44,631 nucleotides of DNA from Acinetobacter guerrae (GTDB lineage: Bacteria; Pseudomonadota; Gammaproteobacteria; Pseudomonadales; Moraxellaceae). The notes beneath the pieces were generated by a model. It had not been told where the DNA came from, made no database searches, and worked only from the letters and a program-made list of their open reading frames with translations. Shown here piece after piece: positions 7,375 through 18,959 of the stretch; positions within the stretch are counted from its first letter, which is position 1, and each line of letters opens with the position of its first letter. The DNA is taken from NCBI RefSeq assembly GCF_009372255.1, contig NZ_LXGN01000010.1, positions 1-44,631 on the forward strand, written 5' to 3'. A program made the translations under genes and the position numbers.

Positions 7375-8001
7375 ATGTCCTTTCAAATCTGGCTTGGATT
7401 TATGCTCGCATGTTGGGCGATTAGCATATCACCGGGTGCAGGCGCGATTGCTTCAATGTCGAGTGGTCTAAACTACGGTTTTCGACATGGTTACTGGAAT
7501 GCGATTGGTTTACAACTTGCATTGACCTTGCAAATTCTGATTGTGGCGGCAGGTGTAGGTGTACTCTTTGCCACAACACCTCTGGCATTCCTGTTGGTGA
7601 AATGGTTTGGAGTGATTTATTTATTGTATCTTGCCTATAAACAGTGGACTGCTCCAATACAAGATATTGAGATTAAACAGGACATCATCTATAAGTCACG
7701 CAGAATGCTCATGCTGAATGGCTTTGTCGTGAATATGAGTAACCCCAAAGCGATTGTATTTTTACTCGCAGTCTTACCACAATTCCTAGATTTAAGTCGA
7801 CCACAATGGACTCAGTATCTGGTTATGGCCGTTACCATGATTAGTATCGATTTAATTGTCATGGCAGGTTATACAGGACTCGCTGCTAAAGTTTTGCGAT
7901 TACTTCGCTCACCGAAGCAGCAAAAATACTTAAACCGTAGTTTTGCTGTAATGTTTGCTATCGCGGCCTTGTTGCTCAGTGCTCTACATCAAAGTGTTTA
8001 A
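7375..8001 (+). CDS. LysE/RhtB-family amino-acid exporter
   Basis: The product is 208 residues from the ATG at 7375 (MSFQIWLGFMLACW). The upstream in-frame ATG at 7333 lies inside the transposon inverted repeat and is not native. The family motif SPGAGAIASMSSGL follows the first membrane helix at residues 18-31, and the protein has about six predicted helices, the normal length for LysE/RhtB exporters that expel amino acids or related metabolites across the inner membrane. NMSNPKAIVFLLAVLPQF is the second conserved block. No good ribosome site is visible before 7375, perhaps as a consequence of the insertion 28 bases upstream. The stop overlaps that of convergent znuB by 3 bases. The substrate cannot be told from sequence. 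Confidence 0.85.
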   Translation: MSFQIWLGFMLACWAISISPGAGAIASMSSGLNYGFRHGYWNAIGLQLALTLQILIVAAGVGVLFATTPLAFLLVKWFGVIYLLYLAYKQWTAPIQDIEIKQDIIYKSRRMLMLNGFVVNMSNPKAIVFLLAVLPQFLDLSRPQWTQYLVMAVTMISIDLIVMAGYTGLAAKVLRLLRSPKQQKYLNRSFAVMFAIAALLLSALHQSV

Positions 8002-8816
8002 GAATTTATCGCTGAATTCTGGGTGGTTTTGATTTTTTGAATAATGAAAATCACAGCAAATAATAATGCCATGCACAGTACAATACTTAAACCAGTTGAA
8101 ATATTAATTACTGCGCTTGACCATAGCCCAATCGTCACCCCGATCTGAGCACAAATAAATGCCCAAATCACCATTTGTTTAGGAGAGTTGGCTAGAAGTC
8201 TGGCAGTTAGAGCAGGGATGACCAATAAAGCGCCCATTAATAATGAACCTACTGCACGTAGGGCCAAAACGGTAAACAATGCGAGCAGTAACATAAAAAT
8301 CAAACGTTGCCATTTGGCATTGACCCCTTCGCTCATCGCAATATCAGGATCAATTGCAATCTGGATCTGTGCTTTCCAGTAACGATAGAGAACGGCTAAT
8401 GCCAAAACAATGATTACAATAAAGATGGGTAAATCTTCCCAACCAATAGCAAGTAAATCCCCAAATAAATAGCTTAATAACTCAGGACGTAAACTTGGAA
8501 TTTGTTGAATAAGTAGTAGACCCGAACATAATAATGTTGCTGAGCAAAGTGCTAGTAATGCATCATTCGGCAAGCGAGGATCGTGTAATACCCATAAAAT
8601 CCCAACCAATAATAATGCGAGCATCGCGACACCCAGCCAGAGCGGGAGCTGTAAAATTCCTGCTACGGCAACACCAAGTAATGTTCCATGTGCCATTGTA
8701 TCTGCAAAAAAAGACATTCTGCGCCAAAGCATCAAGCAGCCTAAGGGTGCTGTCAAAAAAACCAGCAGGCTTCCCATAGTCCACGCAGGAAGTAAAAGTT
8801 GTAACCATTCCAGCAT
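7998..8816 (-). CDS. znuB: ZnuB zinc ABC transporter permease
   Basis: The product is 272 residues with 7-8 membrane helices, the ABC-3 permease family. Recognisable blocks are FLTAPLGCLMLWRRMSFFAD followed by TMAHGTLLGVA near the N-terminus, and RAVGSLLMGALLVIPALTA in the coupling region. It forms the inner-membrane channel of the ZnuABC high-affinity zinc importer with ZnuC. The start at 8816 is 3 bases after the znuC stop, and the order zur-znuC-znuB on the minus strand indicates one operon. The gene ends tail to tail with the LysE-type gene with a short overlap of stop codons. Confidence 0.93.
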   Translation of the reverse strand: MLEWLQLLLPAWTMGSLLVFLTAPLGCLMLWRRMSFFADTMAHGTLLGVAVAGILQLPLWLGVAMLALLLVGILWVLHDPRLPNDALLALCSATLLCSGLLLIQQIPSLRPELLSYLFGDLLAIGWEDLPIFIVIIVLALAVLYRYWKAQIQIAIDPDIAMSEGVNAKWQRLIFMLLLALFTVLALRAVGSLLMGALLVIPALTARLLANSPKQMVIWAFICAQIGVTIGLWSSAVINISTGLSIVLCMALLFAVIFIIQKIKTTQNSAINS

Positions 8817-8819
8817 TGC

Positions 8820-9611
8820 TTAAACTTCCGGTTCAGGGTGGATATGAGGATGCTCAATATGTGTGCAAGCTTCAACGTGATCGCCATGCGCACAATGATC
8901 GTGATGATGCTGATACGGTACGCGTTGTCCACCAAAAATAGCTAAATATTCTGGGTGTTGCTGTACACTTTCAGGTAAGCCACTACAGCAGATATGTTTA
9001 TTCAGGCAAACAACACGCTGTGTTCCTTGCATGACCCATTGTAGATCGTGTGACACCATTAATACTGCGCAATTGTAGCGTTCTGGCAGGCTTCTTACAT
9101 ATTCATATAGCTCTGCTTCAGATTGGATATCTAGCCCTTGCATAGGCTCATCTAAAACTAAAATATCAGGTTGACGTAACAATGCACGAGCTAAAAGTAC
9201 GCGTTGTTTTTCACCGCCAGACAGCTGTTGTACTTTAGAATCCTGTAATTTCAAGATCCCTGTATCGCGGACAATTTCATCGCGTAATTTACGGTCACAT
9301 TTTTCCAGATCGAGTAAATCTTTTACCCGTAATGGCAAACTGTGAGAGGGGTTAAACTTTTGTGGTACATAGGCCATTTTGTTTTTTTTAGGTGTAATCA
9401 CCTTGCCCCGAGAAGGGTGCACAATCCCTAGCAGCACTTTAATCAGTGTGGATTTTCCTGCGCCATTAGGGCCAATCAGTGTGACAATTTCATTTTTGTG
9501 TAATGAAAAGTCCACATTTTTTAGAATATCCCGATTGTCGCGATATACAGACACCTGATCTAGCCGAACCAGTTCTGGTGTTAGTGTGACAGCTTGCTGC
9601 ACTGTTGGCAT
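8820..9611 (-). CDS. znuC: ZnuC zinc ABC transporter ATPase
   Basis: The product is 263 residues. It has Walker A GPNGAGKST at residues 47-55, the ABC signature LSGGEKQRV near 134, Walker B DILVLDEP near 154 and the switch His in MVSHDL. The C-terminus carries an unusual histidine- and cysteine-rich tail (QHHHDHCAHGDH and further HPHIHP), which could bind zinc and act as a sensor or buffer. The first 31 bases overlap the end of zur in another frame, so translation is coupled to the regulator. It energises ZnuB. Regulation by Zur is expected from the operon arrangement. Confidence 0.93.
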   Translation of the reverse strand: MPTVQQAVTLTPELVRLDQVSVYRDNRDILKNVDFSLHKNEIVTLIGPNGAGKSTLIKVLLGIVHPSRGKVITPKKNKMAYVPQKFNPSHSLPLRVKDLLDLEKCDRKLRDEIVRDTGILKLQDSKVQQLSGGEKQRVLLARALLRQPDILVLDEPMQGLDIQSEAELYEYVRSLPERYNCAVLMVSHDLQWVMQGTQRVVCLNKHICCSGLPESVQQHPEYLAIFGGQRVPYQHHHDHCAHGDHVEACTHIEHPHIHPEPEV

Positions 9612-10081
9612 TTTCCAGAAATCTCAATAATGGTGTGTTGGGCGTTAAAATGATCTGAATCCGCCAACTGATGAAGCTGGTGTAATAATCCTTCAGAAGA
9701 AGCTTCTTTGACGACATGACATTCATTACAAATCAGAAAAGCAGCTTGATGTCCTTCACGTGGATGGCAGCAAGGAATATAGGCATTGATGGAGGTTAGG
9801 CGATGAATGAGCCCTTTTTCTAATAAAAAGTCAAGCGTACGGTACACCGTGGGTGGTGCAGCTGGACGATCTGAACCACTCTTAATTTTCGCCAATAAGT
9901 CATAAGCGCCCATCGGGCCAGAAGCATTTAGAATTAAAGCTAGAACTTCTTTACGCAATGGCGTTAAACGTGCGCCTGTTGCTGCACAAAGACTTTCTGC
10001 TTCAGCCAGACGTGCACTCACATTCAGGTGATCATGCACCCCATGTAAAGCATTATGATGTTCATGTGAACACGCGCTCAT
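9581..10081 (-). CDS. zur: Zur, zinc-responsive Fur-family repressor
   Basis: The product is 166 residues, a Fur-family fold: winged helix with APPTVYRTLDFLLEKGLIHR as the recognition region, then a dimer domain with metal ligands CCHPREGH, FLICNECHVV and a C-terminal CQQC structural zinc site. The neighbourhood (znuCB downstream, znuA divergent) identifies it as Zur instead of Fur. The N-terminus is unusually rich in His (CSHEHHNALHGVHDH). It is divergent from znuA, with a palindromic operator between them, so it probably represses both transcription units and itself when zinc is plentiful. Confidence 0.92.
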   Translation of the reverse strand: MSACSHEHHNALHGVHDHLNVSARLAEAESLCAATGARLTPLRKEVLALILNASGPMGAYDLLAKIKSGSDRPAAPPTVYRTLDFLLEKGLIHRLTSINAYIPCCHPREGHQAAFLICNECHVVKEASSEGLLHQLHQLADSDHFNAQHTIIEISGKCQQCSKLSH

Positions 10082-10159
10082 AGGTCAACCTCATTAATTT
10101 ATCAAATAGTAGCATGAAGTCATGTTGCTATCGAATAAGCGTAGGTATTTTTCAAAATT

Positions 10160-10174
10160 TGTTATATTATAACA
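10160..10174. promoter_or_regulatory. Zur box between zur and znuA
   Basis: TGTTATATTATAACA is a perfect 7-1-7 palindrome located 30 bases before the znuA ATG and 79 bases before the zur ATG. Zur and Fur relatives bind AT-rich dyads of this GTTATA-TATAAC form. The position between the divergent zinc genes makes it the likely shared operator. Confidence 0.8.
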
Positions 10175-10203
10175 TGTGTTGAGTGTTTAGGTTCGATTTT
10201 GTT

Positions 10204-11043
10204 ATGTTTCGTTTTGCGGTGTTTTGTCTACTCTCCATTGTAACGACGCTTTCGTGGTCGCAGGCTCCGCTTGTGATTGCAACTCATCCTATTTATTTGA
10301 TTGCCAAGCAAATTACAAAAGGTATTGAAGAGCCTCAGCTACTATTGGCCAACCAATCTGGACATGATATTCAGCTTACTCCAGCACATCGCAAAGCAAT
10401 TCAAGATGCATCTTTGGTAATATGGCTAGGCAAAGCTCATGAAGCGCCATTAGCAAGTTTATTACAGAATAATCCTAAAGCCATTTCGATTCTGGATTCG
10501 CAAATTGTCACCATTCTACCGCGTCGAAGTACCCGTAACGTTCCATTAGACAATACCGTTGACACTCATGTGTGGTTAGATCCAAATAATGCTGTGCGTA
10601 TTGGGTTTTTTATTGCTGCATTACGCTCACAACAACATCCTGAAAGTAAAGCCGAATACTGGGAAAATGCAAGACGATTTGCGCAGGAAATGTTGATTGC
10701 AAGTCAAGGCTATGAACGTAAATCTGTACAACCTTATTGGTCTTATCATGATGCTTATCAATATCTGGAACGCGCGCTGAATCTAAAATTTGCAGGTGCA
10801 TTAACAGATGATCCACATATTGCAGCAACGGCTTCTCAGCTTAAATATTTAAGTGATAACCGCCCCAAACCAAGCATGTGTCTTTTGGCTGAAGGAAATG
10901 CCAATCAAAATCAATATCGAATCTTGAATCCAATTGTGTTTCAGCGCGTGGATGAAAGCATGAATGAAGATCAGGATTTTGTTGTGGCATGGAAGAAACT
11001 CGCCAGTCAAACTACAAAATGTATACTAACTGCGGGTAAATGA
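10204..11043 (+). CDS. znuA: ZnuA zinc-binding periplasmic protein
   Basis: The product is 279 residues from the ATG at 10204; the in-frame GTG at 10183 has no advantage and would spoil the signal peptide. Residues 1-21 form a Sec signal. The mature protein has the cluster A-I metal-binding pattern: His in VIATHPIYLIA, His in SGHDIQLTPAHR and His in DTHVWLDPNNA. It is shorter than many ZnuA proteins and lacks their His-rich loop. It captures zinc in the periplasm and hands it to ZnuB. It is transcribed alone on the plus strand, divergent from zur-znuCB, behind the Zur box. Confidence 0.88.
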   Translation: MFRFAVFCLLSIVTTLSWSQAPLVIATHPIYLIAKQITKGIEEPQLLLANQSGHDIQLTPAHRKAIQDASLVIWLGKAHEAPLASLLQNNPKAISILDSQIVTILPRRSTRNVPLDNTVDTHVWLDPNNAVRIGFFIAALRSQQHPESKAEYWENARRFAQEMLIASQGYERKSVQPYWSYHDAYQYLERALNLKFAGALTDDPHIAATASQLKYLSDNRPKPSMCLLAEGNANQNQYRILNPIVFQRVDESMNEDQDFVVAWKKLASQTTKCILTAGK

Positions 11044-11119
11044 GATAGAAACCTACACCATACTTGCGATTTTAGTGTAAACAAATCATCTAAAAAACAC
11101 GACTTAGGTCGGTAAAAGA

Positions 11120-11148
11120 TTGCATGTTCAGGGGTGTAACTCTATAAT
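11120..11148 (+). promoter_or_regulatory. Sigma-70 promoter of the atp operon
   Basis: TTGCAT (11120-11125) and a perfect TATAAT (11143-11148) are separated by 17 bases, 65 bases before atpI. This is the best promoter-like match in the znuA-atpI gap and is suited to strong constitutive transcription of the ATP synthase genes. Confidence 0.75.
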
Positions 11149-11212
11149 GCCTGCGATTAAAAACGATCATCAGCGTAATTTGTCAAGCATTCATGCTGTA
11201 AGTGGATAAACA

Positions 11213-11611
11213 ATGAGCCGAACTAGTCGCTTGATTGACCGACGATTAGCGAAAGCTCTGGTCTTCTTACAAGCATTAATGATTCCTTTAGCTGCTATTG
11301 TGGCATGGCTTATACACGGTAGTGTTGCCGCTATAAGTGCAGCTTTGGGAGCCTTGGTCTGCTGGCTTGCCAACCTATATTTTAGCTGGCAGTCATTTCG
11401 AACGGCAGGGGCTAGAGCGTCGAAACAAGTTCTATTGAACATGTATCGAGGTATGCTAGGAAAGTTCGGAATTATGATCGTGGGTTTTATTTTGATTTTA
11501 AGCAATGTTAAACCGCTGTCTCCAGCGGCATTGTTTTGTGGTTTTATTCTCGTTCAGACCATGTCGTGGGTCGCTCCATTTTGGGTTTCACGTCTACAGA
11601 AACGAGTCTAG
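11213..11611 (+). CDS. atpI: ATP synthase accessory protein AtpI
   Basis: The product is 132 residues with four hydrophobic helices and positively charged ends, matching the small AtpI/UncI membrane protein that precedes atpB in proteobacterial operons. It is thought to help assemble the c-ring or handle Mg2+, and is not part of the final enzyme. The sequence itself is weakly conserved (SAALGALVCWLANLYFSW is typical), so the call relies partly on position as first gene after the promoter and before atpB. Confidence 0.88.
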   Translation: MSRTSRLIDRRLAKALVFLQALMIPLAAIVAWLIHGSVAAISAALGALVCWLANLYFSWQSFRTAGARASKQVLLNMYRGMLGKFGIMIVGFILILSNVKPLSPAALFCGFILVQTMSWVAPFWVSRLQKRV

Positions 11612-11708
11612 GCACATCCAAAATTGAAGATTTTTTGAGGACTGCGAGATATCAGGCAGAGCGCGATATTCGCTTCCTTATTTAGTAATTGACATTGACC
11701 AGGTGTGA

Positions 11709-12587
<879 letters not shown>

Positions 12588-12614
12588 TGGTATTTGCCTA
12601 ACTGTTAGGTTAAC

Positions 12615-12918
<304 letters not shown>

Positions 12919-12956
12919 TCAGCTTAATTCCTAAATCCACATATTGAGGAATTGCA

Positions 12957-13427
12957 ATGAATATTAACCTCACATTGATTGGCCAAGCGATTGCATTTGC
13001 GATTTTTGTCGCATTCTGCATGAAGTTTGTTTGGCCACCACTAATCAATGCGATTAGTGAGCGTCAGCGTAAAATCGCTGATGGCTTAAACGCTGCTGAA
13101 AAAGCGAAAGCTGACCTTGCTGATGCACAATCACAAGTGAAAGCTGAGCTAGATGCAGCAAAAGCACAAGCGGCTCAATTGATCGAACAAGCGAACCGTC
13201 GTGCAGCACAATTGGTCGAAGAAGCACGTACCCAAGCTGCGGCTGAAGGTGAGCGTATTCGTCAACAAGCGAAAGAAGCAGTTGACCAAGACATCAATTC
13301 TGCTCGCGAAGAATTACGTCAACAAGTAGCTGCCTTGGCAGTTGATGGCGCAGAGAAAATTCTGAACCAACAAGTTGACGCAGAAGCTCATAATGCCATG
13401 CTGACTCAGCTGGCTGCTAAACTTTAA
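12957..13427 (+). CDS. atpF: F1Fo ATP synthase subunit b
   Basis: The product is 156 residues: one N-terminal membrane helix ([22 protein letters not shown]) followed by a long alanine- and glutamine-rich coiled coil that forms the peripheral stalk. Length and layout equal those of the E. coli b subunit. It is a homodimer in this class, since only one b gene is present. It ends 11 bases before atpH. Confidence 0.96.
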   Translation: MNINLTLIGQAIAFAIFVAFCMKFVWPPLINAISERQRKIADGLNAAEKAKADLADAQSQVKAELDAAKAQAAQLIEQANRRAAQLVEEARTQAAAEGERIRQQAKEAVDQDINSAREELRQQVAALAVDGAEKILNQQVDAEAHNAMLTQLAAKL

Positions 13428-13438
13428 GCGAGGGAAGT

Positions 13439-13975
13439 ATGGCTGAACTCTTGACGTTGGCACGCCCGTACGCCAAAGCAGCATTTGCTTACGCTTCTGA
13501 GCAAGGTGCAACTGACAATTGGTCGAATGCGTTACAAGTGCTCAGTGCTACGGTGCAAGACGAAGCATTTTCCGCTTATTTAAATCGCCCTGAGCTTACT
13601 CCTGTGGAGCAAGTCGGACTTTTTTCTAAAGTTTTAGGTGAAGAACAAACTCAGGCAGTGTCGAACTTTTTGACATTGCTTGCTGAAAATGATCGTTTGA
13701 TTCTGTTACCTGAGATTGCAGTAGAGTACGAACAGCTTAAATCACAGAATAGCAACACAGTAGATGTCGTGATTGAATCGGCATTTCCTTTAACTTCTGT
13801 ACAAGAGCAGTTATTAACGCAAGCTTTGGAAAAGCGTTTTAATAGTTCTGTGGTTGTGTCAGTAGAAGTTAATCCTGCGCTTATTGCAGGTGTGGTTATT
13901 CGTGCAGGCGATCAAGTGATAGATGACTCTGCGCTTAACAAGCTTGAAAAAATGCGGACTCGTCTTCTTGCCTAA
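13439..13975 (+). CDS. atpH: F1Fo ATP synthase subunit delta
   Basis: The product is 178 residues. The head [15 protein letters not shown] and the end motif [24 protein letters not shown] are diagnostic of the delta (OSCP) family, which links the b-stalk to the top of the alpha-beta ring. Position between atpF and atpA is standard. Confidence 0.96.
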   Translation: MAELLTLARPYAKAAFAYASEQGATDNWSNALQVLSATVQDEAFSAYLNRPELTPVEQVGLFSKVLGEEQTQAVSNFLTLLAENDRLILLPEIAVEYEQLKSQNSNTVDVVIESAFPLTSVQEQLLTQALEKRFNSSVVVSVEVNPALIAGVVIRAGDQVIDDSALNKLEKMRTRLLA

Positions 13976-14017
13976 CCGCAAAAAGACTGAACTTAAAAAA
14001 GATTGAGGAATAGCGCA

Positions 14018-15562
14018 ATGCAACAACTGAATCCATCCGAGATCAGTGCGCTCATTAAACAGCGTATCGGAGATCTGGACACCAGCGCGACCGCTAAGAA
14101 CGAAGGTACCATTGTTATGGTATCCGACGGTATCGTGCGCATTCACGGCCTTGCTGATGCAATGTACGGTGAAATGATCGAATTCGACGGCGGCTTATTT
14201 GGTATGGCACTGAACCTAGAACAGGATTCAGTGGGTGCCGTTGTATTAGGTAACTACCTAAGCCTTCAAGAAGGTCAAAAAGCTCGTTGTACAGGTCGTG
14301 TATTAGAAGTACCAGTTGGTCCTGAGCTTCTTGGCCGTGTGGTCGATGCTTTGGGTAACCCAATTGACGGTAAAGGCCCTATTGATGCTAAATTGACTGA
14401 TAAAGTCGAAAAAGTAGCACCAGGTGTTATTTGGCGTCAGTCAGTCGACCAACCTGTTCAAACTGGTTATAAATCAGTTGATACCATGATTCCTGTAGGT
14501 CGTGGTCAACGTGAGTTGATCATTGGTGACCGTCAGACTGGTAAAACAGCAATGGCGATCGATGCGATCATCGCTCAGAAAAACTCTGGCATTAAATGTG
14601 TATACGTTGCAATTGGTCAAAAACAATCGACTATCGCAAACGTTGTGCGCAAGCTAGAAGAAACTGGTGCTATGGCTTATACCACTGTTGTCGCTGCTGC
14701 GGCTGCTGATCCTGCTGCAATGCAGTATCTTGCTCCGTACTCTGGCTGTACAATGGGTGAATATTTCCGTGACCGCGGTGAAGATGCTCTTATCATTTAT
14801 GATGATTTGTCTAAGCAAGCTGTTGCTTACCGTCAAATTTCATTGCTTCTTCGTCGTCCACCAGGTCGTGAAGCGTATCCAGGTGACGTATTCTATCTTC
14901 ACTCACGTCTTCTTGAGCGTGCTTCTCGCGTTTCAGCTGACTATGTTGAGAAATTCACGAACGGTGCAGTAACGGGTCAAACTGGTTCTTTAACTGCTTT
15001 ACCGATCATTGAAACTCAAGCGGGTGACGTATCTGCATTCGTACCAACAAACGTAATTTCGATTACTGACGGTCAGATCTTCCTAGAAACATCATTATTC
15101 AACGCAGGTATTCGTCCTGCTGTGAACGCAGGTATTTCGGTATCTCGTGTTGGTGGTTCTGCTCAAACCAAGATCATTAAAAAATTGTCTGGTGGTATCC
15201 GTACCGCTTTAGCACAATACCGTGAATTGGCTGCGTTTGCTCAGTTTGCTTCTGACCTTGATGAAGCAACTCGTAAACAACTTGAACATGGTCAACGTGT
15301 AACTGAGTTAATGAAGCAAAAGCAATATGCTCCTTACTCAATTGCTGATCAGGCTGTTTCTGTTTACGCATCTAACGAAGGCTATATGGCTGACGTTGAA
15401 GTGAAGAAAATCGTAGACTTTGATACTGCATTAATCGCGTACTTCCGTTCTGAACACGCTGCATTGATGCAAAAAATTGATGACACTGGTGATTATAACA
15501 AAGACATCGAAGCTGAAATCAAAGCGGGTATCGAGAACTTCAAAGCGACTCAAACTTACTAA
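14018..15562 (+). CDS. atpA: F1Fo ATP synthase subunit alpha
   Basis: The product is 514 residues from the ATG at 14018 ([17 protein letters not shown]), preceded by TGAGGA. An upstream in-frame TTG at 14003 lies within that ribosome-site region and is rejected. The P-loop reads GDRQTGKTA near residue 170, and the alpha-specific arginine region is seen in [11 protein letters not shown]. It forms the non-catalytic nucleotide sites of the F1 hexamer. Confidence 0.97.
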   Translation: MQQLNPSEISALIKQRIGDLDTSATAKNEGTIVMVSDGIVRIHGLADAMYGEMIEFDGGLFGMALNLEQDSVGAVVLGNYLSLQEGQKARCTGRVLEVPVGPELLGRVVDALGNPIDGKGPIDAKLTDKVEKVAPGVIWRQSVDQPVQTGYKSVDTMIPVGRGQRELIIGDRQTGKTAMAIDAIIAQKNSGIKCVYVAIGQKQSTIANVVRKLEETGAMAYTTVVAAAAADPAAMQYLAPYSGCTMGEYFRDRGEDALIIYDDLSKQAVAYRQISLLLRRPPGREAYPGDVFYLHSRLLERASRVSADYVEKFTNGAVTGQTGSLTALPIIETQAGDVSAFVPTNVISITDGQIFLETSLFNAGIRPAVNAGISVSRVGGSAQTKIIKKLSGGIRTALAQYRELAAFAQFASDLDEATRKQLEHGQRVTELMKQKQYAPYSIADQAVSVYASNEGYMADVEVKKIVDFDTALIAYFRSEHAALMQKIDDTGDYNKDIEAEIKAGIENFKATQTY

Positions 15563-15598
15563 TTCGTTAGCTTAAGTTTGGTTCACGGAATCAACCCT

Positions 15599-15622
15599 TC
15601 GAAGGCTGTCAAAGGCCTTCGA
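15599..15622 (+). repeat. Small hairpin in the atpA-atpG gap
   Basis: TCGAAGG (15599-15605) pairs with CCTTCGA (15616-15622) around a 10-base loop, 17 bases before atpG. There is no following T run, so it is not an intrinsic terminator. It may mark an mRNA processing or stability element inside the operon. Confidence 0.4.
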
Positions 15623-15638
15623 CGACTAGGTTAAGCGT

Positions 15639-16508
15639 ATGGCAAATTTAAAAGAAATTCGCGCCAAAGTAGCTAGTATCAAATCGACGCAGAAAATTAC
15701 GCGTGCGATGCAGATGGTAGCTGCTTCAAAAATGCGTCGTGCGCAAGAGCGCATGGCTCAGGGCCGTCCGTATGCCGAAAATATGCACCGTGTAATTGCT
15801 CATTTGGTACAAGCGAATCCTGAATACAAACACCGTTATATGGTTGAGCGCCCAGTAAAGCGTGTAGGCTATATTATTGTGTCTTCAGATCGTGGTTTGG
15901 CTGGTGGTTTGAACATTAACCTGTTCAAAAAAGTGGTAAAACACGTTCAGCAGCAACAAGAGCAGTCAATTGAAGTTCAATTTGCTTTGATTGGTCAAAA
16001 AGCGGTTTCGTTTTTTAAAAACTACGGCGGTAAAGTGCTTGGTGCAACCACCAATATTGGTGATACTCCAAGTCTGGAACAGTTAACTGGCTCCGTACAA
16101 GTGATGTTGGATGCTTTTGATAAAGGCGAATTAGATCGTATTTATCTAGTATCGAACGGCTTTGTCAATGCCATGACTCAAAACCAGAAAGTAGAACAAC
16201 TGGTTCCTTTGGCTGAAGCCGAAGAAAGCGAAAATCTAAACCGTAGCTACGGTTGGGATTATATCTATGAACCTGAAGCTGAAGAGCTATTGAATGGTTT
16301 ATTGGTTCGCTATATCGAGTCTATGGTTTATCAGGGCGTGATTGAAAACATCGCGTGTGAACAGTCTGCACGTATGGTTGCGATGAAAGCAGCAACTGAC
16401 AACGCAGGCGAGTTGATCAAGAGCCTACAACTTATTTATAACAAGCTGCGTCAAGCCGCGATTACTCAGGAGATTTCTGAGATCGTTGGTGGTGCCGCTG
16501 CCGTTTAA
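15639..16508 (+). CDS. atpG: F1Fo ATP synthase subunit gamma
   Basis: The product is 289 residues. The N-terminal helix [19 protein letters not shown], the central [11 protein letters not shown] and the C-terminal helix ending in [14 protein letters not shown] are the two coiled-coil ends and conserved core of the rotating gamma shaft. Gap to atpD is 29 bases with a GAGGAG ribosome site. Confidence 0.97.
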   Translation: MANLKEIRAKVASIKSTQKITRAMQMVAASKMRRAQERMAQGRPYAENMHRVIAHLVQANPEYKHRYMVERPVKRVGYIIVSSDRGLAGGLNINLFKKVVKHVQQQQEQSIEVQFALIGQKAVSFFKNYGGKVLGATTNIGDTPSLEQLTGSVQVMLDAFDKGELDRIYLVSNGFVNAMTQNQKVEQLVPLAEAEESENLNRSYGWDYIYEPEAEELLNGLLVRYIESMVYQGVIENIACEQSARMVAMKAATDNAGELIKSLQLIYNKLRQAAITQEISEIVGGAAAV

Positions 16509-16522
16509 CATTATTAGTTTGA

Positions 16523-17932
<1,410 letters not shown>

Positions 17933-17938
17933 TCTGAA

Positions 17939-17970
17939 ATCCCCCTAACCCCCTTTTACTAAGGGGGGAT
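17939..17970 (+). repeat. GC-rich palindrome in the atpD-atpC gap
   Basis: CCCCCTT (17949-17955), loop TTACT and AAGGGGG (17961-17967) form a strong hairpin. A second C-block, ATCCCCCT at 17939-17946, can compete for the same G run. It stands out from the AT-rich surroundings and lies 8-10 bases before the atpC ribosome site (GGAG, 17975-17978). It has the look of a dispersed REP-like repeat and could lower epsilon expression. Its copy number cannot be judged from this window. Confidence 0.55.
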
Positions 17971-17986
17971 ATTTGGAGAAAATCTC

Positions 17987-18406
17987 ATGGCAACGATGCA
18001 ATGTGATGTCGTAAGTGTTAAAGAGTCAATTTACTCTGGCGCAGTAACGATGTTAATCGCTAAAGGTGCGGGCGGTGAGTTAGGTATTTTACCTGGACAT
18101 GCTCCACTTGTAACTTTGCTCCAACCGGGCCCAATCCGTGTTCAGTTGGAAAATGGTACAGAAGAAATTGTTTATGTATCAGGCGGTGTGTTAGAAGTTC
18201 AGCCACATGTTGTTACCATTCTTGCAGATACTGCAATTCGTGCTGACAACTTGGATGAAGCAGCAATTTTAGAAGCCCGTAAACAGGCTGAACAATTGCT
18301 TGCAAATCAAAAAAGTGACTTGGACTCTGCGGCTGCACTTGCATCTCTTTCAGAGATTGCAGGACAGCTTGAAACGATCCGTAAAATTAAAAACCGTGCA
18401 ATGTAA
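17987..18406 (+). CDS. atpC: F1Fo ATP synthase subunit epsilon
   Basis: The product is 139 residues. The N-terminal beta-sandwich (CDVVSVKESIYSGAV, ELGILPGHAPLVTLL) and the C-terminal two-helix part that can inhibit ATP hydrolysis are both complete. It is the last gene of the operon, followed by an intrinsic terminator. Confidence 0.96.
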   Translation: MATMQCDVVSVKESIYSGAVTMLIAKGAGGELGILPGHAPLVTLLQPGPIRVQLENGTEEIVYVSGGVLEVQPHVVTILADTAIRADNLDEAAILEARKQAEQLLANQKSDLDSAAALASLSEIAGQLETIRKIKNRAM

Positions 18407-18424
18407 TTTGCCAGTTTTTGAAAA

Positions 18425-18447
18425 GCCACCGAAAGGTGGCTTTTTTT
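18425..18447 (+). terminator. Intrinsic terminator of the atp operon
   Basis: GCCACC, loop GAAA, GGTGGC (18425-18440), followed by seven T residues (18441-18447), 18 bases after atpC. This is a textbook rho-independent terminator with a GNRA loop. Confidence 0.93.
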
Positions 18448-18488
18448 ATGCTATAAAATTTTAAAATATCAAAGATAATCAGAATTCA

Positions 18489-18794
18489 ATGGAATTGATT
18501 GAAATAGAACCGCATTTTTGGGAACTTTATCAGCAAGGTGAACAATTATTTCTCAGTATTGCCATTGATTTAAGTTCTGTGGTTTCCTGTTGGGATATTC
18601 TTCTAAGCGATAACCAAATAAAAGATTACCAATTACAGGGTCGTGAAAGTATTCATGCACTGGCCAATCAATTTGTAATCGAAGTATATCGCGGAGAGAG
18701 TCAAAAACTGGAACAGCATCAAGCGTCAGCTCAGCAAAAAATTGATATGCAAAAAACTTTCAGTCAATGGAAAATCCAAAATAAAAGCTTCTGA
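18489..18794 (+). CDS. Conserved-looking small protein of unknown function
   Basis: The product is 101 residues without signal peptide or membrane helix. The N-terminal half reads as mixed alpha/beta (ELIEIEPHFWELYQQGEQLF) and the C-terminal half as a Gln/Lys-rich helix (KLEQHQASAQQKID). I do not recognise a family. It sits between the atp terminator and adhP with no operon partner. It is likely a real gene because frame, codon use and length are coherent and nothing overlaps it. Confidence 0.6.
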   Translation: MELIEIEPHFWELYQQGEQLFLSIAIDLSSVVSCWDILLSDNQIKDYQLQGRESIHALANQFVIEVYRGESQKLEQHQASAQQKIDMQKTFSQWKIQNKSF

Positions 18795-18959
18795 AGCTGA
18801 TTAAATCTGTTTATTTGTTGCGCAACTGTAAATATGAATCGCATTCACAGAAATAACCTACCAAACGCCAACCTTGAGTATTCTATCGTAATCTCGACTT
18901 GAGAATAGTTCTTAATAAATTGAACGATTCTTGATTTTACATAAGACGGAGATAATAAA

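Noticed and set aside
7172..7471. Independent 99-codon frame spanning IS and exporter start
   Set aside because: Its first half is the C-terminal part of the broken transposase and its second half is the exporter gene read out of frame.
14100..15400. Minus-strand and alternative-frame frames inside the atp genes
   Set aside because: They are shadows of highly expressed genes with strong codon bias and have no ribosome sites or family features.
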